Positions 22,176-33,078 of a stretch of 64,000 nucleotides of DNA are shown here, piece after piece. This DNA comes from Dromiciops gliroides (Eukaryota > Chordata > Mammalia > Microbiotheria > Microbiotheriidae). The notes below the pieces were generated by a model. That model made no database searches and was not told the origin of the DNA. It saw only the letters and a list, made by a program, of their open reading frames with translations. The stretch spans positions 440,694,322 through 440,758,321 of the forward strand of contig NC_057864.1 in the NCBI RefSeq assembly GCF_019393635.1, in the 5' to 3' direction. The translations under genes and the position numbers were made by a program. Within the stretch, counting starts at the first letter, position 1. Each line of letters begins with the position of its first letter.

Positions 22176-22190
22176 AAGAGTAAGGGAGAG

Positions 22191-22920
22191 ATGGAGATAG
22201 GTGTTTGTTTGTAAGCAGCCAATAGAAAGGAAGGGAATAGAGGTTAGAGGTCATAGGGATAATAAAGAGGACAAAAGGATCAACGATGCAGTTAGAGGAT
22301 TTTGTCTTAGCAAGAAAAAGGGCTCTTCCACAGTGGAAGAGGAAATGATGGGGGAAGGCGTTTGAGTGATGTGAGATGAAGCAGACGGGAGAAGAGAGAG
22401 CTCTTGTAGATTGGCCTAATTTTTTTTTCCAGTGAAGCAAGGTCTTTATCTGAGAGAGTAAAGGAGGAAGTGCCTTGTGAAGCTTTCAGAGAGATGAAAA
22501 GGTTTCAAATAGTCATCGTGTTGATTGAAAGAGTGAATCAATTAGGCAGGTGTAAAAGGATTGCCTGACTCAAGTGAGAGCTCAGCTGCATAATGTGTGG
22601 TAGACCTAGTCAGCCTAGTTTCGCAACTTTCTCTAGCTCTGTTCAGCAGCATGTGAACAGGAGCAAAGGCAGTGGATTGTTGGGATTTGGCAAGACATGA
22701 TAGAACAAGAAGGCAAAGGATTTGAGCACCGGGAACATAGAGATGAAGTGATTCACCAAAGATTTACTATAAGGAAGCAAAGAAAGTACAGTCTGTGCAG
22801 GAGTGGGAAAGGACCGGAGGATGGAGGCATTGGAGGTCACGGGGAGTATTTTGGTAGCAGTCATACTTAAGTTAAAGAAATGATTGTCCCAAACTGTAAC
22901 TCTAGGCATTAGTGAACATT
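22191..22920 (-). mobile_element. L2 LINE, part 3
   Basis: 'tgtttgtaagcagccaatagaaaggaaggg' and 'gggaaaggaccggaggatgg' continue the reverse L2. Confidence 0.7.
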
Positions 22921-22934
22921 GTGGGAGAAGATTG

Positions 22935-23073
22935 GGGTGGGGGCAATAAGGGTTAAGTGACTTGCTTAAGGTCACACAGCTAGTAAATGTCAAGTGTCTG
23001 AGGTCAGATTTGAACTCAGATCCTATTGAATCCAGGGCCGGTGCTTTATCCAATGAGCCACCTAGCTGCCCCC
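22935..23073 (-). mobile_element. WSINE1-like SINE
   Basis: Somewhat diverged full copy; no clear TSD. Confidence 0.9.
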
Positions 23074-23399
23074 GGTGGGGGAGGAGGGATTTTGAAGGAA
23101 GGGATTAAGGATTTCTTAGGGCCCAGAAACTATCCCATAGGCAGCCACCTTCCCTACCTATGTATAAGCACTTCCCTCTCTGCTCCCCTCACTGAAGGGC
23201 ATTGCCTTTAGCTGGAGGGAGCATCATCCCAATCCCACAAGGGTTATTTGTCAGACACATCAAAGAATGGACTGCCTCAATGACCCTCCTCTTCCAGACT
23301 TGGTTTACATGGGAGTAGAGGGGCTGTCAGTGACAGCTCTGCTTCACTTTCTATGGAAAGCAGAGCTCATAACAAGTTCAGGAGCAGAGAAACCAGAGG
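23074..23399. other. No assignable feature
   Basis: Unique-looking, repeat-free sequence. Confidence 0.4.
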
Positions 23400-23640
23400 C
23401 TCCTGTGATCTAATTGCTAACAATTAGATGTTGAAGAAATGAGCTTATTCTTATTCAAGCCATGTCAGAGCTCTAATTAAATTGTAAACTCCTGTTTCTT
23501 TAAATTTTTTTTCTTTTTAAATATTTCCACAGAAGGTAATTAACTTCTCCTTTCTGTGGGTAAGCAATTAATTAATACTCTGTTAATTATGATGGAGATC
23601 AGCCTGCTGGGCTACATTTGGAAGCTGCCCTTTGTTGTTT
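23400..23640. promoter_or_regulatory. Candidate enhancer with homeodomain-site cluster
   Basis: Repeat-free. A perfect inverted pair CTAATTG/CAATTAG with a 4-nt spacer lies at 23410-23427, and TAATTA cores at 23474, 23537, 23569 and 23584. The TAATTA core is the classic Antp/paired-class homeodomain site. Function is inferred from site density only. Confidence 0.35.
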
Positions 23641-23869
23641 TCTTTTTCCTGAAGGAAGAGTTTGAGCCCTGGAGGGAGGAAGGACAAAAAGACAGGAAGA
23701 TACTAAGGGATTAAGTATCTTCTTTAGTACCTAGAGAAAGAGTAAGGGGAAAGCCTTATTATTCAGAACCTCCAGATAATGCTCCTAACAGTGCCCCAAG
23801 ACTTCCTCTGGCTGTAGAGGATCATAGGGTGGGGGACAGCCAATTCATAGAATGTCTATGAAGTCTGAA
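23641..23869. other. No assignable feature
   Basis: Unique-looking flank of the TAATTA cluster. Confidence 0.4.
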
Positions 23870-24015
23870 AGAGACCTCAGCTAGAGGCCAACCTGTCCGA
23901 TCCCCTAGAAAAAAGGATGAGGTACAGAGAAGTAAATTGCCTTGCCTTAGGTCATTGAGCTTGGACTAGAACCCAGGTGTCCTAAATTCCATTCCAGAGC
24001 TCTTTCTAACCTATC
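23870..24015 (-). repeat. MIR-like SINE
   Basis: 'gaaagagacctcagctagaggcc ... ggatgaggtacagagaagtaaattgcc ... gactagaacccaggtgtcc'. Confidence 0.65.
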
Positions 24016-24539
24016 TTCCCACTCCCATCCCTACATCAGAGTCCCTTTATACAGTCCATATCTCAGTCCAATGAAAGGGAGAGGGACACAGGGAGGCTTG
24101 ACTTAATAGGGGCAAAGTGATTCAGGGGTAAAGCCAGGATGTTGAGATAAGGGAACCTCGGAGGCTGCTTGAATCCTGGGGAGAATGAGTGGAAGAAGGG
24201 GTGGAGAAAGGATGGGCCAAGCAGATGTCAAGATCTAGGGCAAAAAGGAAGACTACAATTCTTTCCCACAAGAGGGAGCCCAATACCACCAGATCTTCCA
24301 GATGAGCACAACTTCTCTCTGGCTTTTTTTTTTTTTTTTTTTTGGTTTGGTTGGTTTTGGTTTTATGGTTTGGTTTGGTTTTGTTGTTTTTTGATAGGGG
24401 AAAAAGGAAAATCTAGAAGCTCTCTATGAGATCCTCCTTTGCTCCCCGTCCCCAGTCTATCCCTGCCTGTCAGTGATATACTCAATAGGAACGATTGAGA
24501 CAGAATGAGAATAAATTTTCATTTTCATTTCATTTATGA
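24016..24539. other. No assignable feature
   Basis: Contains a T-rich/GGTTT low-complexity run at 24325-24392. Confidence 0.4.
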
Positions 24540-24650
24540 AAATTAGGACCTACTATAGGTACCTACTGTATTAAGCACTTTATAGATACTACCTTATTTG
24601 ATCCTCATAACAACCTAGGTGCTACTATTATCCCCATTTTAAATGGAAAT
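24540..24650 (-). repeat. MIR-like 3' portion
   Basis: 'taagcactttatagatactaccttatttgatcctcataacaacc'. Confidence 0.7.
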
Positions 24651-24739
24651 GAATATGTATATGAACGTGGTTATAACATATTTGAGATGCACCTAAGATA
24701 AGGAGAGAAGCTTGTCTGGTGGGGGGGGAAAAAACAAAT

Positions 24740-25396
24740 AAAAATCTTTCCATCTAATATCTCTGACAAGGGTCTGATATCCAAGGTAGGTAGGGATTAA
24801 TACATATAAATAAGATGAAGGGCCTTGACCAGTTTGAGCAAATGGGATTTGACCAAATGGTTCTCAAAAGAAGAAGGGTAAACTATTAACAACCATACCA
24901 AAGACTGCTCTAAATGACTACTTATAAGAAAAATGCAAATCAAAGCAACTGAGGTTTCACCTCCCACCCAGCAAATAGCTAAAGATGTCCAAAGAAGAAA
25001 ATAATCAGTGTTGGAAGATCTGTGGAAAGATAGGCCAAGCACAGTCAGAACATTTTTGGTGGAGCCTTGCCTTGATCCAGCCATTTTGGAAAACAATTTA
25101 GAATTCTTCTTTAAAAAAAAAAATGTGACCGATGTCCTTACTTTTTGGGGGGTGAGGGTGGGAGGCAATTGGGGTTAAGTGACTTGCCCAGGGTCACACA
25201 ACTAGTAAGTGTCAAGTGTCTGAGGTCGGATTTGAACTCAGGTCCAACTGAATCCAGGGCCAGTGCTTTATCCACTGTGCCACCTAGCTGCCCCTGATGT
25301 CCTTACTTTTTGACCCAAGCATCTTACTCCTAGTTTAGACCCTAAAGAAGTCAAAGATGGAAAGGTCTCATACACATCAAGATATTCATAGAGCAC
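24740..25396 (+). mobile_element. L1 ORF2 C-terminal fragment
   Basis: 'caagggtctgatatccaagg', 'ccattttggaaaacaatttag' and 'tttttgacccaagcatcttactcctag' follow the L1 ORF2 end. Split by a SINE at 25148-25295. Confidence 0.8.
25148..25295 (-). mobile_element. WSINE1-like SINE inside L1
   Basis: 17-bp perfect TSD GATGTCCTTACTTTTTG (25131-25147, 25296-25312). Confidence 0.97.
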
Positions 25397-25481
25397 TTTT
25401 TTTTTTTTGGTGGGGCAATAAGGGTTAAGTGACTTGCCCAGGGTCACACAGTGTCAAGTGTCTGAGGCACCTAGCTGCCCC
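25397..25481 (-). mobile_element. WSINE1-like SINE with internal deletion
   Basis: Both ends are present, but the middle jumps from 'tgtctgagg' to 'cacctagctgcccc', losing about 55 bp including the B-box. Confidence 0.85.
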
Positions 25482-25487
25482 TGTTTG

Positions 25488-25700
25488 TTTTATTTTTAAT
25501 TTGTGGAATAAAACAAGCATTTCCATGACATAGTGTAATAAAAAAGATGATTGCACATGAAATTGCAAATCTATTATGTACAACTTGCTATTCCTTTTAA
25601 ATATATAATCAAGCTATCAATTACATTTCTTTTTTTTTTCTTTTTTCTTTTTCCCTCCCCCCTCACCCCACCCCGCCCCCAACTCAGGTCTACTGTGCCA
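25488..25700 (-). mobile_element. L1-like 3' end fragment
   Basis: 'ggaataaaacaagcatttccatgacatagtg', 'gatgattgcacatgaaattgcaaatc', then a pyrimidine tract. A marsupial L1 trailer variant, from memory. Confidence 0.55.
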
Positions 25701-26948
25701 TCTAACTGCCAAAGGGACCGGGAAAGGCATGCTAGAGATAATGGTCTTTAAACTAAGTTTTGATGGAGATAAAGGGTTCTAAGAAGCAGAGGTGAGGAAG
25801 AAGTATGTTCTAGGTAAGAGGAACAGCCCCTTGGAGAGATCAGCCAGAGTGACATGTGAGGAAGAGCTGGATCAGTTTGGCAGCACGAAATTGTATAATA
25901 AAGTTACAACGGTAGGTTAGAGACAGGTTGTGAAGGACTGTAAAAGCTAAACAGAAATGTTTATAGATGAGCCATTAGAGTTTATTGGGTAGGGGTGTGA
26001 CCTGATAAGTTCTTCACTTCAGGAAAATCATCATAGCAGCTGCATGGAGAAAGGATTCGAATGGGAAGAGTTTTGAGGCAGGAAGACCACTTAAGCCACC
26101 ATGGAAAAACTCAAGGAGAGGGGATGAGGGTGTGTGGGACAATTATGGATTTGAGTCAGATTAAACTCTGAGGATGGAGTCTGAAAGATACCTAGGCCCT
26201 CCAGAATAGCTAGCCTCTTGCTTTGCCTAAAAGTTAATTGCTTGTCAAATTCTCACTGTCTCCTTTAAGTTTTATTGTTGAGATAATGGACTTGAGAGAG
26301 TTCTGTAAATTTTGGGGATGGGGTCTGGGAGATATCCAGTCCCCCAGTAAGTTTTATTACTTGTCCCAGTTCTACCAATTAGCACTATTTACTTTACTTC
26401 TGCTTAGTTCCTACAGGCCAGCTACACCTTAGTTTATGGCCTGTAATAAAAAACTACCCTCTCACATGTCAGAATCCCAATCCCTGTCATGATTGCAGTC
26501 AGATAAGGGAGTGATTTCTGCCTCCCTCTTTCTTTGACATTCCTCAGACTTGTACCCCTTCCCCTTCTCCCCTTCGTTCTTGGACATGTCTCCATAAATG
26601 GATCACGAGCTGGGTATGCATCTTGGGTGAGACAGGGTTGGATGTTAGATTGTGAGCTCATCCACCCTAGGTGTACATGGGGATAGTCCTTTTCAAGATT
26701 ACTATAAAAACCCAAAAGATTGGGCATATCTTTGCAAGACTTCAATGTGTAATTGGGTTTTGCCCGTCCTCATGAGGATGTAATAAATCTGTCTCTGCTT
26801 GACTTGGTGGTCTCCTCAAGTTATTTGGATAAACTGAGGCAGTTTTTCCCAAACAAGGGGATGTGCTAGGATAAATGGCCAAATGAGTAGAGAGAAGAGG
26901 AGAGATTTGAGAGCCATTGTAAAGATAGAAATAACAAGGTTTGGCGAC
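25701..26948 (-). mobile_element. L2 LINE split by a solo LTR
   Basis: Reverse L2 at 25701-26130 ('gagtttattgggtaggggtgtgacctg') resumes at 26856-26948 ('agatagaaataacaaggtttggcgactg'). The LTR lies between; removing it restores L2 register. Confidence 0.8.
26131..26855 (+). mobile_element. Solo ERV LTR
   Basis: 725 bp beginning TGTGTGGGA and ending TCCCAAACA (imperfect inverted termini), with 4-bp TSD AGGG (26127-26130, 26856-26859). TATAAAAA at 26703 and AATAAA at 26782 are spaced as expected for U3-R. The 4-bp TSD fits gammaretrovirus-like class I elements. No gag, pol or env adjoins it. Confidence 0.8.
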
Positions 26949-27075
26949 TGAATGCAATGGAATATTGCTGCACTACCAGGAACTATGAACATGAGAAATG
27001 GACCAACTGGGAAAACAATGCCTACAACAATGTAAATGGGGGAACAACAATAAAATGAAACCGAATGCTGTGTAT
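26949..27075 (+). mobile_element. L1 3' fragment
   Basis: 'gcaatggaatattgctgcacta', 'gaacatgagaaatgg', 'acaataaaatgaaaccgaatgctg'. Confidence 0.65.
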
Positions 27076-27079
27076 GATC

Positions 27080-27200
27080 ACCCCATTACCCGATTTCATA
27101 GAGGGGGAAAGGTGCAGAGAAATGAAGGCGCTTGGCCAGAGTTCCCCAGGAAGAACCAGGTTGGGAATTGAAATCCTTTGACTCTGAATGCCAGCCTCCT
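27080..27200 (-). repeat. MIR-like SINE
   Basis: 'cgatttcatagagggggaaaggtgcagagaaatgaagg ... gaattgaaatcctttgactc'. Confidence 0.65.
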
Positions 27201-27949
27201 ACAACAACCAAGTATCCTCTCAAGGAACAGAATGCCTCAGAGTCTTCTTCCCCATCCCAAGCAGCAGCAGCAAAACAGGTCAGGCTGCCCACCCCCAACA
27301 TTGCCCTTCTTCCCCAGGGCAACTGGGCATTTTTCCAGTAACTTGTGGGATGACCTGCCCTTTAGGCATTTCTTTTTTTCAGAGAAGCCAGGAAGCATTA
27401 ACAGCAACCTTAGTCCCCAAGAGAGTCAGCCCAGAACCCAGGGATCTGGTTTTGTAGGGATTTGCCCCCAGGGATTCATTGAGTTGGAGCCTTGTGACCA
27501 GGGGGTAGGGGGGAGCAGTAGGATTTGTTGCTGGAATAGAAACACATAAATCTGGGTTCAGATTAGGTCACCTCTCCATATGCCATCTCGGTGAGGAGTA
27601 GGGGGTGGCACTGAGCTCTTGGCCGGATGCTGGCTCCAGAAACTTCAGTAGGGGCCTCCGGGCCTCTTCCCTCTCCTCCCCTTGCTCTCTGCTCTCTCCA
27701 GACAGGTAGGCCCCTTCCTGCTTCCCCAGCCCTCGGTTTCTCACATGAATGAGTTCTATAAACTGCTCCCTGGTCCCTGTGTCTCAGCTGAGGATTTGGG
27801 GGCATTAAGGATTGAGGGGATTAAGCCTTTTTGCACAGTAGGCCCTGAGGGCGGGCCTAGTCGAACTTTAGCCCCAGGAAAGTGTGCCAAGGAAGGTAGG
27901 GAAGGGGTAGATGGGAGTTTTTAGAGGAAACTGTGAGAGGCCCAGTGGT
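27201..27949. other. GC-richer unassigned stretch
   Basis: Lacks recent repeats. Short open frames exist but none shows a known domain or splice logic that I can support. Confidence 0.4.
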
Positions 27950-28145
27950 TTGGGCAAAAGAAGTCTGCACTAAAAACCAGACTTTGAAAGTGGACTCAGG
28001 CCCTTACCAGTGTGACTGTGAAAAGGCCATCTTATTCAACTTCGAGCCCTGTTCCTGATCTGTAAAATAGAGTTAATAATCCTTACGCTGCCTACTCCAG
28101 AGAGCTGCTGGGAAGAAAGTGTTTTGTAGATCTTAACACCAGCTA
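27950..28145 (+). repeat. MIR/THER-like SINE
   Basis: 'ctgatctgtaaaatagagttaataatccttacgctgcc' core. Confidence 0.7.
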
Positions 28146-28234
28146 GAAAGCCAGAGAAGTGGAATTGAAGGAAGTTCCAAGTCACTTAACAATGGAAGGT
28201 CCTTCTCACCCCTGGGCCTCAGTTACTCATTCTT

Positions 28235-28383
28235 TTTTTTTTTTTTTTAGTGAGGCAATTGGGGTTAAGTGACCTGCCCAGGGTCACACAGCTAGTAAGT
28301 GTTAAGTGTCTGAGGCAGGATTTGAACTCAGGTACTCCTGACTCCAAGGCCGGTGCTCTATCCACTGCGCCACCTAGCTGCCC
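28235..28383 (-). mobile_element. WSINE1-like SINE
   Basis: Subtype B, 17-bp perfect TSD CTCAGTTACTCATTCTT (28218-28234, 28384-28400). Confidence 0.97.
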
Positions 28384-28639
28384 CTCAGTTACTCATTCTT
28401 GAAAGTGAGCAAGAACTTTGAGGATTTTTAAGGATGCCAGAGATTTTGACATGACCCAGAGTTGGAGGAGGGGGCGGGAAGAGGAATGGAAAAGAGTATG
28501 CAGCTGAGAGTAGTTAACAAGACAAAGGGCCCCCACCAGAATTGCAGAGGGTTATTCCCAAGGTCTGGCCTCTTTCCTTTTTTGTTCTTTCTTTTTCTCT
28601 AGAGCTGCTCTCCCAGCCCACATGTCCCTACTCAATCAT

Positions 28640-29105
28640 GTTGGAGAGGACCTCAAAGGTCAATTAATCCCACCTGTTCCTGAGCAATCCCGGTCGGGCA
28701 GTAGTGGATAGAGTTTCGGGCCTGGAGTCAGGAAGATTCATTTTCTTGAGTTCAAACCCAGCTTCAGACACTTACCAGTGGTGTGACCCTGGGCAAGTCA
28801 CTTAACCTTGTTCGCCTGAGTCATCTGCAAAATGAGCCAGAAAAGGAAATAGCAAACCACTCCAGTATCTTTGCCAAGAAAACCCCCAATGGAGTTCTGA
28901 AGAGCGAGACACAATTGAACAACAATAACAACAACCCCCACTACAATATGTCTGAGGAGTGGTCGTCCAGCCCTCAGCAGAACTCCAGTGACAGGGAGCT
29001 CACTACTTTATAAAGCAGTTTATTCTACTTGGGAATAGCTCTAATTATAAAAAGGTTTTCCTTCCGCTGCACTTTAATCTGCCAACAATTCCTTATTGTA
29101 GGACT
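28640..29105 (-). mobile_element. CR1/L3 fragment split by a SINE
   Basis: 28640-28690 ('gagaggacctcaaaggtcaattaatcccacc') and 28937-29105 ('ctccagtgacagggagctcactac') bracket the SINE at 28691-28936. Confidence 0.75.
28691..28936 (+). mobile_element. SINE with BovB-like tail
   Basis: Same build as 5785-6017, ending 'gaagagcgagacacaattgaacaacaataacaac'. Confidence 0.85.
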
Positions 29106-29224
29106 CCTGGACCCCTGAAGGTAAAGATGAGAAAAAAGAGGGGTGGGAACCCAAGATGCTTCTAAGGATAGTAACTACCCCAAGGGGGTCATGGGGACAT
29201 TTAGGGCACTGGCTACACTTATAA

Positions 29225-29425
29225 GATTATAGGATTTAGGACTAAAAAAGGCCTTTGCAGGTCAGCTAATCCAGCCCCTTGACTTTACATATCATGGGAT
29301 CAGAGACTTTGAGCCAGAGGAGGGCCCTTAGAGGTCACTGAGTCCAACCCCCCTGACTTTATAAATGAGGAAATGATACGATCACATGGCATCATTCACG
29401 GGGCTGGTGTCCTTTCCACTAGATC
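29225..29425 (-). repeat. MIR-like SINE traces
   Basis: Two overlapping 'aggtca..tagtccaaccc...gactttataaatgagg' type pieces. Confidence 0.55.
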
Positions 29426-29529
29426 AGGCTGCTTCTCAATCTCATGCATTTTTCAGCACTAGGAAAGAAGCACCAGGGGTTTAAACCCCTGCAGGTATCG
29501 TTCCAGGGCCTTTTTTCACCACTGACTTT

Positions 29530-29685
29530 TTTCTTTTCTTTTTTTTTTTAGTGAGGCAATTGGGGTTAAGTGACTTGCCCAGGGTCACACAGCTAGTAAG
29601 TGTTAAGTGTCTGAGGCCAAATTTGAACTCAGGTCCTCCTGACTCCAAGGCCGGTGCTCTAACCACTGTGCCACCTAGCTGCCCC
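29530..29685 (-). mobile_element. WSINE1-like SINE, subtype B
   Basis: Full copy followed by a 14-nt poly(C) run at 29683-29696. Confidence 0.93.
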
Positions 29686-29934
29686 CCCCCCCCCCAGGAC
29701 TATTTTAACTTACCGGGATTGATGCTGGGCAAAATTGTGAAAAGGGTAGAGTTGGTCCTCAGTGATTGATGCCCCTCTCAATCTTGCCTGTGCCCTCCTT
29801 GCCTTTCACAGGACCCCAGTCAGCTTGTTCCTTTGCTGGTGAATGCCCTCTGCTTTTTTCTCTTGACTTCCCTCTCCAAGTCAGCTGGTTGTGCTCACAG
29901 CCCTTACTCTGGGAAGCGTCCTGCTGTCATTAAC

Positions 29935-30110
29935 CAAGTAACCTGGTTTCTAGTTCTGTTTTTACGCCTGTGTGACCTTAGGCTAATCTTTTAACTTGCA
30001 TCAGTTTTCCATTTCTTCATGTGCAAAATGGGGATAATAATGCTTGCCCAGCTTACCTCCAGGGTTGTTGAGAAGAGCCTATGAAACCAGAAATGTGAAA
30101 GCCAGCTGTG
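29935..30110 (+). repeat. MIR/THER-like SINE
   Basis: 'gtgaccttaggctaatcttttaacttgcatcagttttcc ... gcaaaatggggataataatgc'. Confidence 0.75.
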
Positions 30111-30855
30111 GATAGTAAAAAACCAAACCAAACGAAAAACAACTGATAAAAAGTATTTCACAAGCACATGGACTTATTATGGTAAATGGGGACAGTTAAC
30201 CTGAGCCCCATGTTTTTGGGAGACTAACAGAACTGGGCATTTGGCATCTGGGCAGAGGCTTAGGGAAGCGGCCACAAGGGGGACAGGGAGAAAGAGTTGG
30301 GTCCCATAGGTGTTAAAAATGATCTAGGGCTCCAAAAAATTAAGTCAGCCCATGAAGTGACTTCCTATTTTCACTGAGGCAAAGTGGGTGAAACAGTCCC
30401 CACCCATTTTATAGAAGTACTCTGTGGGTCAGATAGCCCTTGATTGGAGAGGTGCTGGTGAGCTTCTGTTTATCTTTGTGGGTGTGGTGTGGAGTTAGGG
30501 GAACAAAGCAGGATTCGAAGATTAAAAATCTACAAATCTCTGCTTGCTCAGAGAGTGTTCTGCATGTGCAGTCTAGGCAGTGATAAAAATCACTGGGAGT
30601 GGCAGGAATGAGGGCCTGACCTCTGAGCTTCTCCTACAGGCCTGATAAAAGGTGTTGAGGCTACTATCACTGTATCCCTCCTGGTTTAACCAGATTTTAT
30701 GGAGATAAATGTTGAAGGGGTGGGGGTAGGCTAGAGGGAAAGAACACATTTCCTCCCCCCCCCCCCCCGGAATATGAATCCTCTATAATATGATTCTGGG
30801 CCTGAACCCCCTCTGAAGACAGGTCCCACTGTATTGTTTCCTCAAGGCCTTGTTC
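30111..30855. other. No assignable feature
   Basis: Unique-looking, with a poly(C) tract at 30756-30769. Confidence 0.4.
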
Positions 30856-30859
30856 TTTT

Positions 30860-30983
30860 TTTTGGGGGGGGGGGGGCAATGAGGGTTAAGTGACTCGTGC
30901 AGGGTCACACAGCTAGTGTCTAGTATCAAGTGTCTGAGGTCAGATTTGAACTCAGGTCTTCCTAACTCCACCTAGCTGCCCCC
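30860..30983 (-). mobile_element. WSINE1-like SINE with internal deletion
   Basis: 16-bp perfect TSD AAGGCCTTGTTCTTTT (30844-30859, 30984-30999). About 30 bp are missing between 'cctaactcc' and 'acctagctgcc', near the A-box end. Confidence 0.95.
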
Positions 30984-30999
30984 AAGGCCTTGTTCTTTT

Positions 31000-31405
31000 C
31001 AATGTGACAGCAAACTAATATTAAATATATAGGGAATAAATTTATATATATTAATATGCCAAATCAATCATCCCTTTCTAACATAATATTTACTTATGAA
31101 TAAGCGCCTTCCGGAGACAAGGCCTTGACCCAAAGTGCAGTGGAAGGAGATTAGCACTTCATAGACTGGCTCCAAAGACCTGAATCCATAATTTCTATTA
31201 TCATAAACATATACTATTCATCTCCGGATCCTGCAGTCTTCTTCCAGAGGTGGTGTGTTCCATAGGTCAAAAGTTTCTCTTAGCTTCTTGCCTCCCCCTG
31301 AACTGAAGCCCTGCCTCAGATTGGAGTTGCCACTTCTAGACAAGTAGGAATAGAGCACAGAGCCACTGACCAAATGAAAAAAAATTGCAGGCAACGACAT
31401 AGTGG
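31000..31405. other. No assignable feature
   Basis: Unique-looking intergenic sequence. Confidence 0.4.
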
Positions 31406-31407
31406 GT

Positions 31408-31559
31408 GTTGTTGTTGTTGTTGTTTTTGGTGAGGCAATTGGTGTTAAGTAACTTGCCCAAGGTCACACAGCTATTGTTAAGTGTCTAAGGCCAGGTTTG
31501 AATTCAGGTCCTCCTGAATCCAAGTCCGGTGTTCTTTCCACTGTGCCACCTAGCTGCCC
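31408..31559 (-). mobile_element. WSINE1-like SINE
   Basis: Slightly diverged, tail (GTT)n in reverse. Confidence 0.92.
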
Positions 31560-31795
31560 AATTACATGGTGTTTTAAGGTTTACAAAGCACTTTATGCAT
31601 ATCTCATCTGATCCTCACAACAACCACCCCGGGGAGTTAGGTACTAGTATGATCCCCATTTTATATATGAGGAAACTGAGGCCGGTTATATGACTTGCCC
31701 AGGGTCACACAGCAGGCAAGTGTCTGAGGCCTTGATTTAAACTCAGTCTTACTGACTTCAAGTCTAGCACTCTCTTTATTGTGCCACCCCATTAC
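31560..31795 (-). repeat. MIR-like marsupial SINE, extended form
   Basis: 'gttttaaggtttacaaagcactttatg', 'ttatatatgaggaaactgaggc', 'cagggtcacacagcagg'. Confidence 0.82.
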
Positions 31796-32078
31796 CTTTT
31801 CAAGTCTATCATATCTGTGTATCCTTCAGTAAACATAAGTCACTCCCAAGTACCTTGTGAGTCAAACCTGAGTGCTGATCCTTTGATTTGTCAAGCAAAT
31901 AGAACCTAAGGGGAAAATTTTCAGGCTTCTTGGGGGCCAATATTTGCATGCCTTTAAATCACACAGAACCAGGTAGACCTAGGTGCCCCTTGGACCAGGG
32001 GTACTTAGTCTGAAAATCCATGCACTTCCCCCCCAATCTGTGGCTGTATTTCAGGAGGTGGGGGTGGTCTGTGAATTT

Positions 32079-32188
32079 AAATAAATAAATAAATATATAT
32101 CTATGTATATGTATGTGTGTGTGTATATATATATATATGTATATGTATATGCGTATGTGTATGTGTATGTGTATATATGTATATATAT
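32079..32188. repeat. (TATATG)n/(TGTA)n microsatellite
   Basis: Alternating TA/TG repeat directly before the SINE at 32191. Confidence 0.93.
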
Positions 32189-32190
32189 CC

Positions 32191-32335
32191 AGGGGCAGCT
32201 AGGTAGCACAGTAGATAAAGCACTGGCCCTGGATTCAGGAGGACCTGAGTTCAAATTTGACCTCACACATTTGACACTTACTAGCTGTGTGACCCTGGGC
32301 AAGTCACTTAACCCTCATTGCCCTCCCCGCCCAAA
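32191..32335 (+). mobile_element. WSINE1-like SINE
   Basis: Full subtype-A copy inserted at the microsatellite edge. Confidence 0.93.
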
Positions 32336-32435
32336 TCCATATAACTGTATTTCAAAATAATCGGCTTCCTTTGTAACTTTATATATTTTATTTTATGCTT
32401 TTAAACATTGTTCTTCTGAGAAAGGGTGAATGGCT

Positions 32436-32905
32436 CCAGCAGCCTGCCAGTGGGGGCCACGCTCTAAACCTCCTCACAAATCAGCCTCCGTGGGTCCCAG
32501 ACAGAGTCACACCAAGTTAGAAACCTCAGAGAACCAGGCTTGCTCATCTTCTGGATGGCCACTAAGGACCAGAAGTGAAGTGACTTTCTCAAGGCCCCAG
32601 GCTGCTCTCCCAGCTTAATCTTCATGTGATATGCAGTCTCTGATGGTGCAGAGGGAATTTAGGGAAGGCTCCTTCTTGATTCAGTAGGAGGCAAGAGGCC
32701 CAGGATCGCTTCTACGGCCCAACTCTAGGGCCAGAGAGTGAGCCAAGGTCAGTATTTAGGAGAAATCCCAGCAATTTCCCCTCTCCCTCTTCTTTCTACT
32801 CCAAACCTATATTGGTTCTTGTTAAAATTTTCCACTAGGGCAGGGCCAGGAGTAATACTGGTGGAACTAGGGAAGGTCATAATGTTTACAGGAGGGAAGG
32901 GTCCT
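32436..32905. other. No assignable feature
   Basis: MIR-like traces near 32500-32610; otherwise unique. Confidence 0.3.
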
Positions 32906-32919
32906 TGCCTAAATCCTTT

Positions 32920-33064
32920 TTTTTTTTTTGGTGAGGCAATTGGGGTTAAGTGACTTGCCCAGGGTCACACAGCTAGTAAATGTCAAGTGTCTAAGACCAG
33001 ATTTGAACTCAGGTCCTCCTGACTCCAGGGCCGGTGCTCTATCCACTGCGCCACCTAGCTGCCC
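32920..33064 (-). mobile_element. WSINE1-like SINE
   Basis: TSD TGCCTAAATCCTTT / TGCCTCAATCCTTT (32906-32919, 33065-33078). Confidence 0.95.
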
Positions 33065-33078
33065 TGCCTCAATCCTTT

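Larger units (their letters stand above)
31997..32435. mobile_element. Fossil hAT-like element split by microsatellite and SINE
   Basis: Left part 'ccaggggtacttagtctgaaaatccatg' and right part 'aactgtatttcaaaataatcggcttcctttgtaac ... ttctgagaaaggg' match a common mammalian fossil DNA-transposon pattern (memory). Confidence 0.45.

Noticed and set aside
27201..27949. An exon of a neighbouring 1p13-type gene
   Set aside because: Open frames are short, without a recognisable domain or matching splice sites; human TAFA3 and LRIG2, the neighbours I recall, are not visible.
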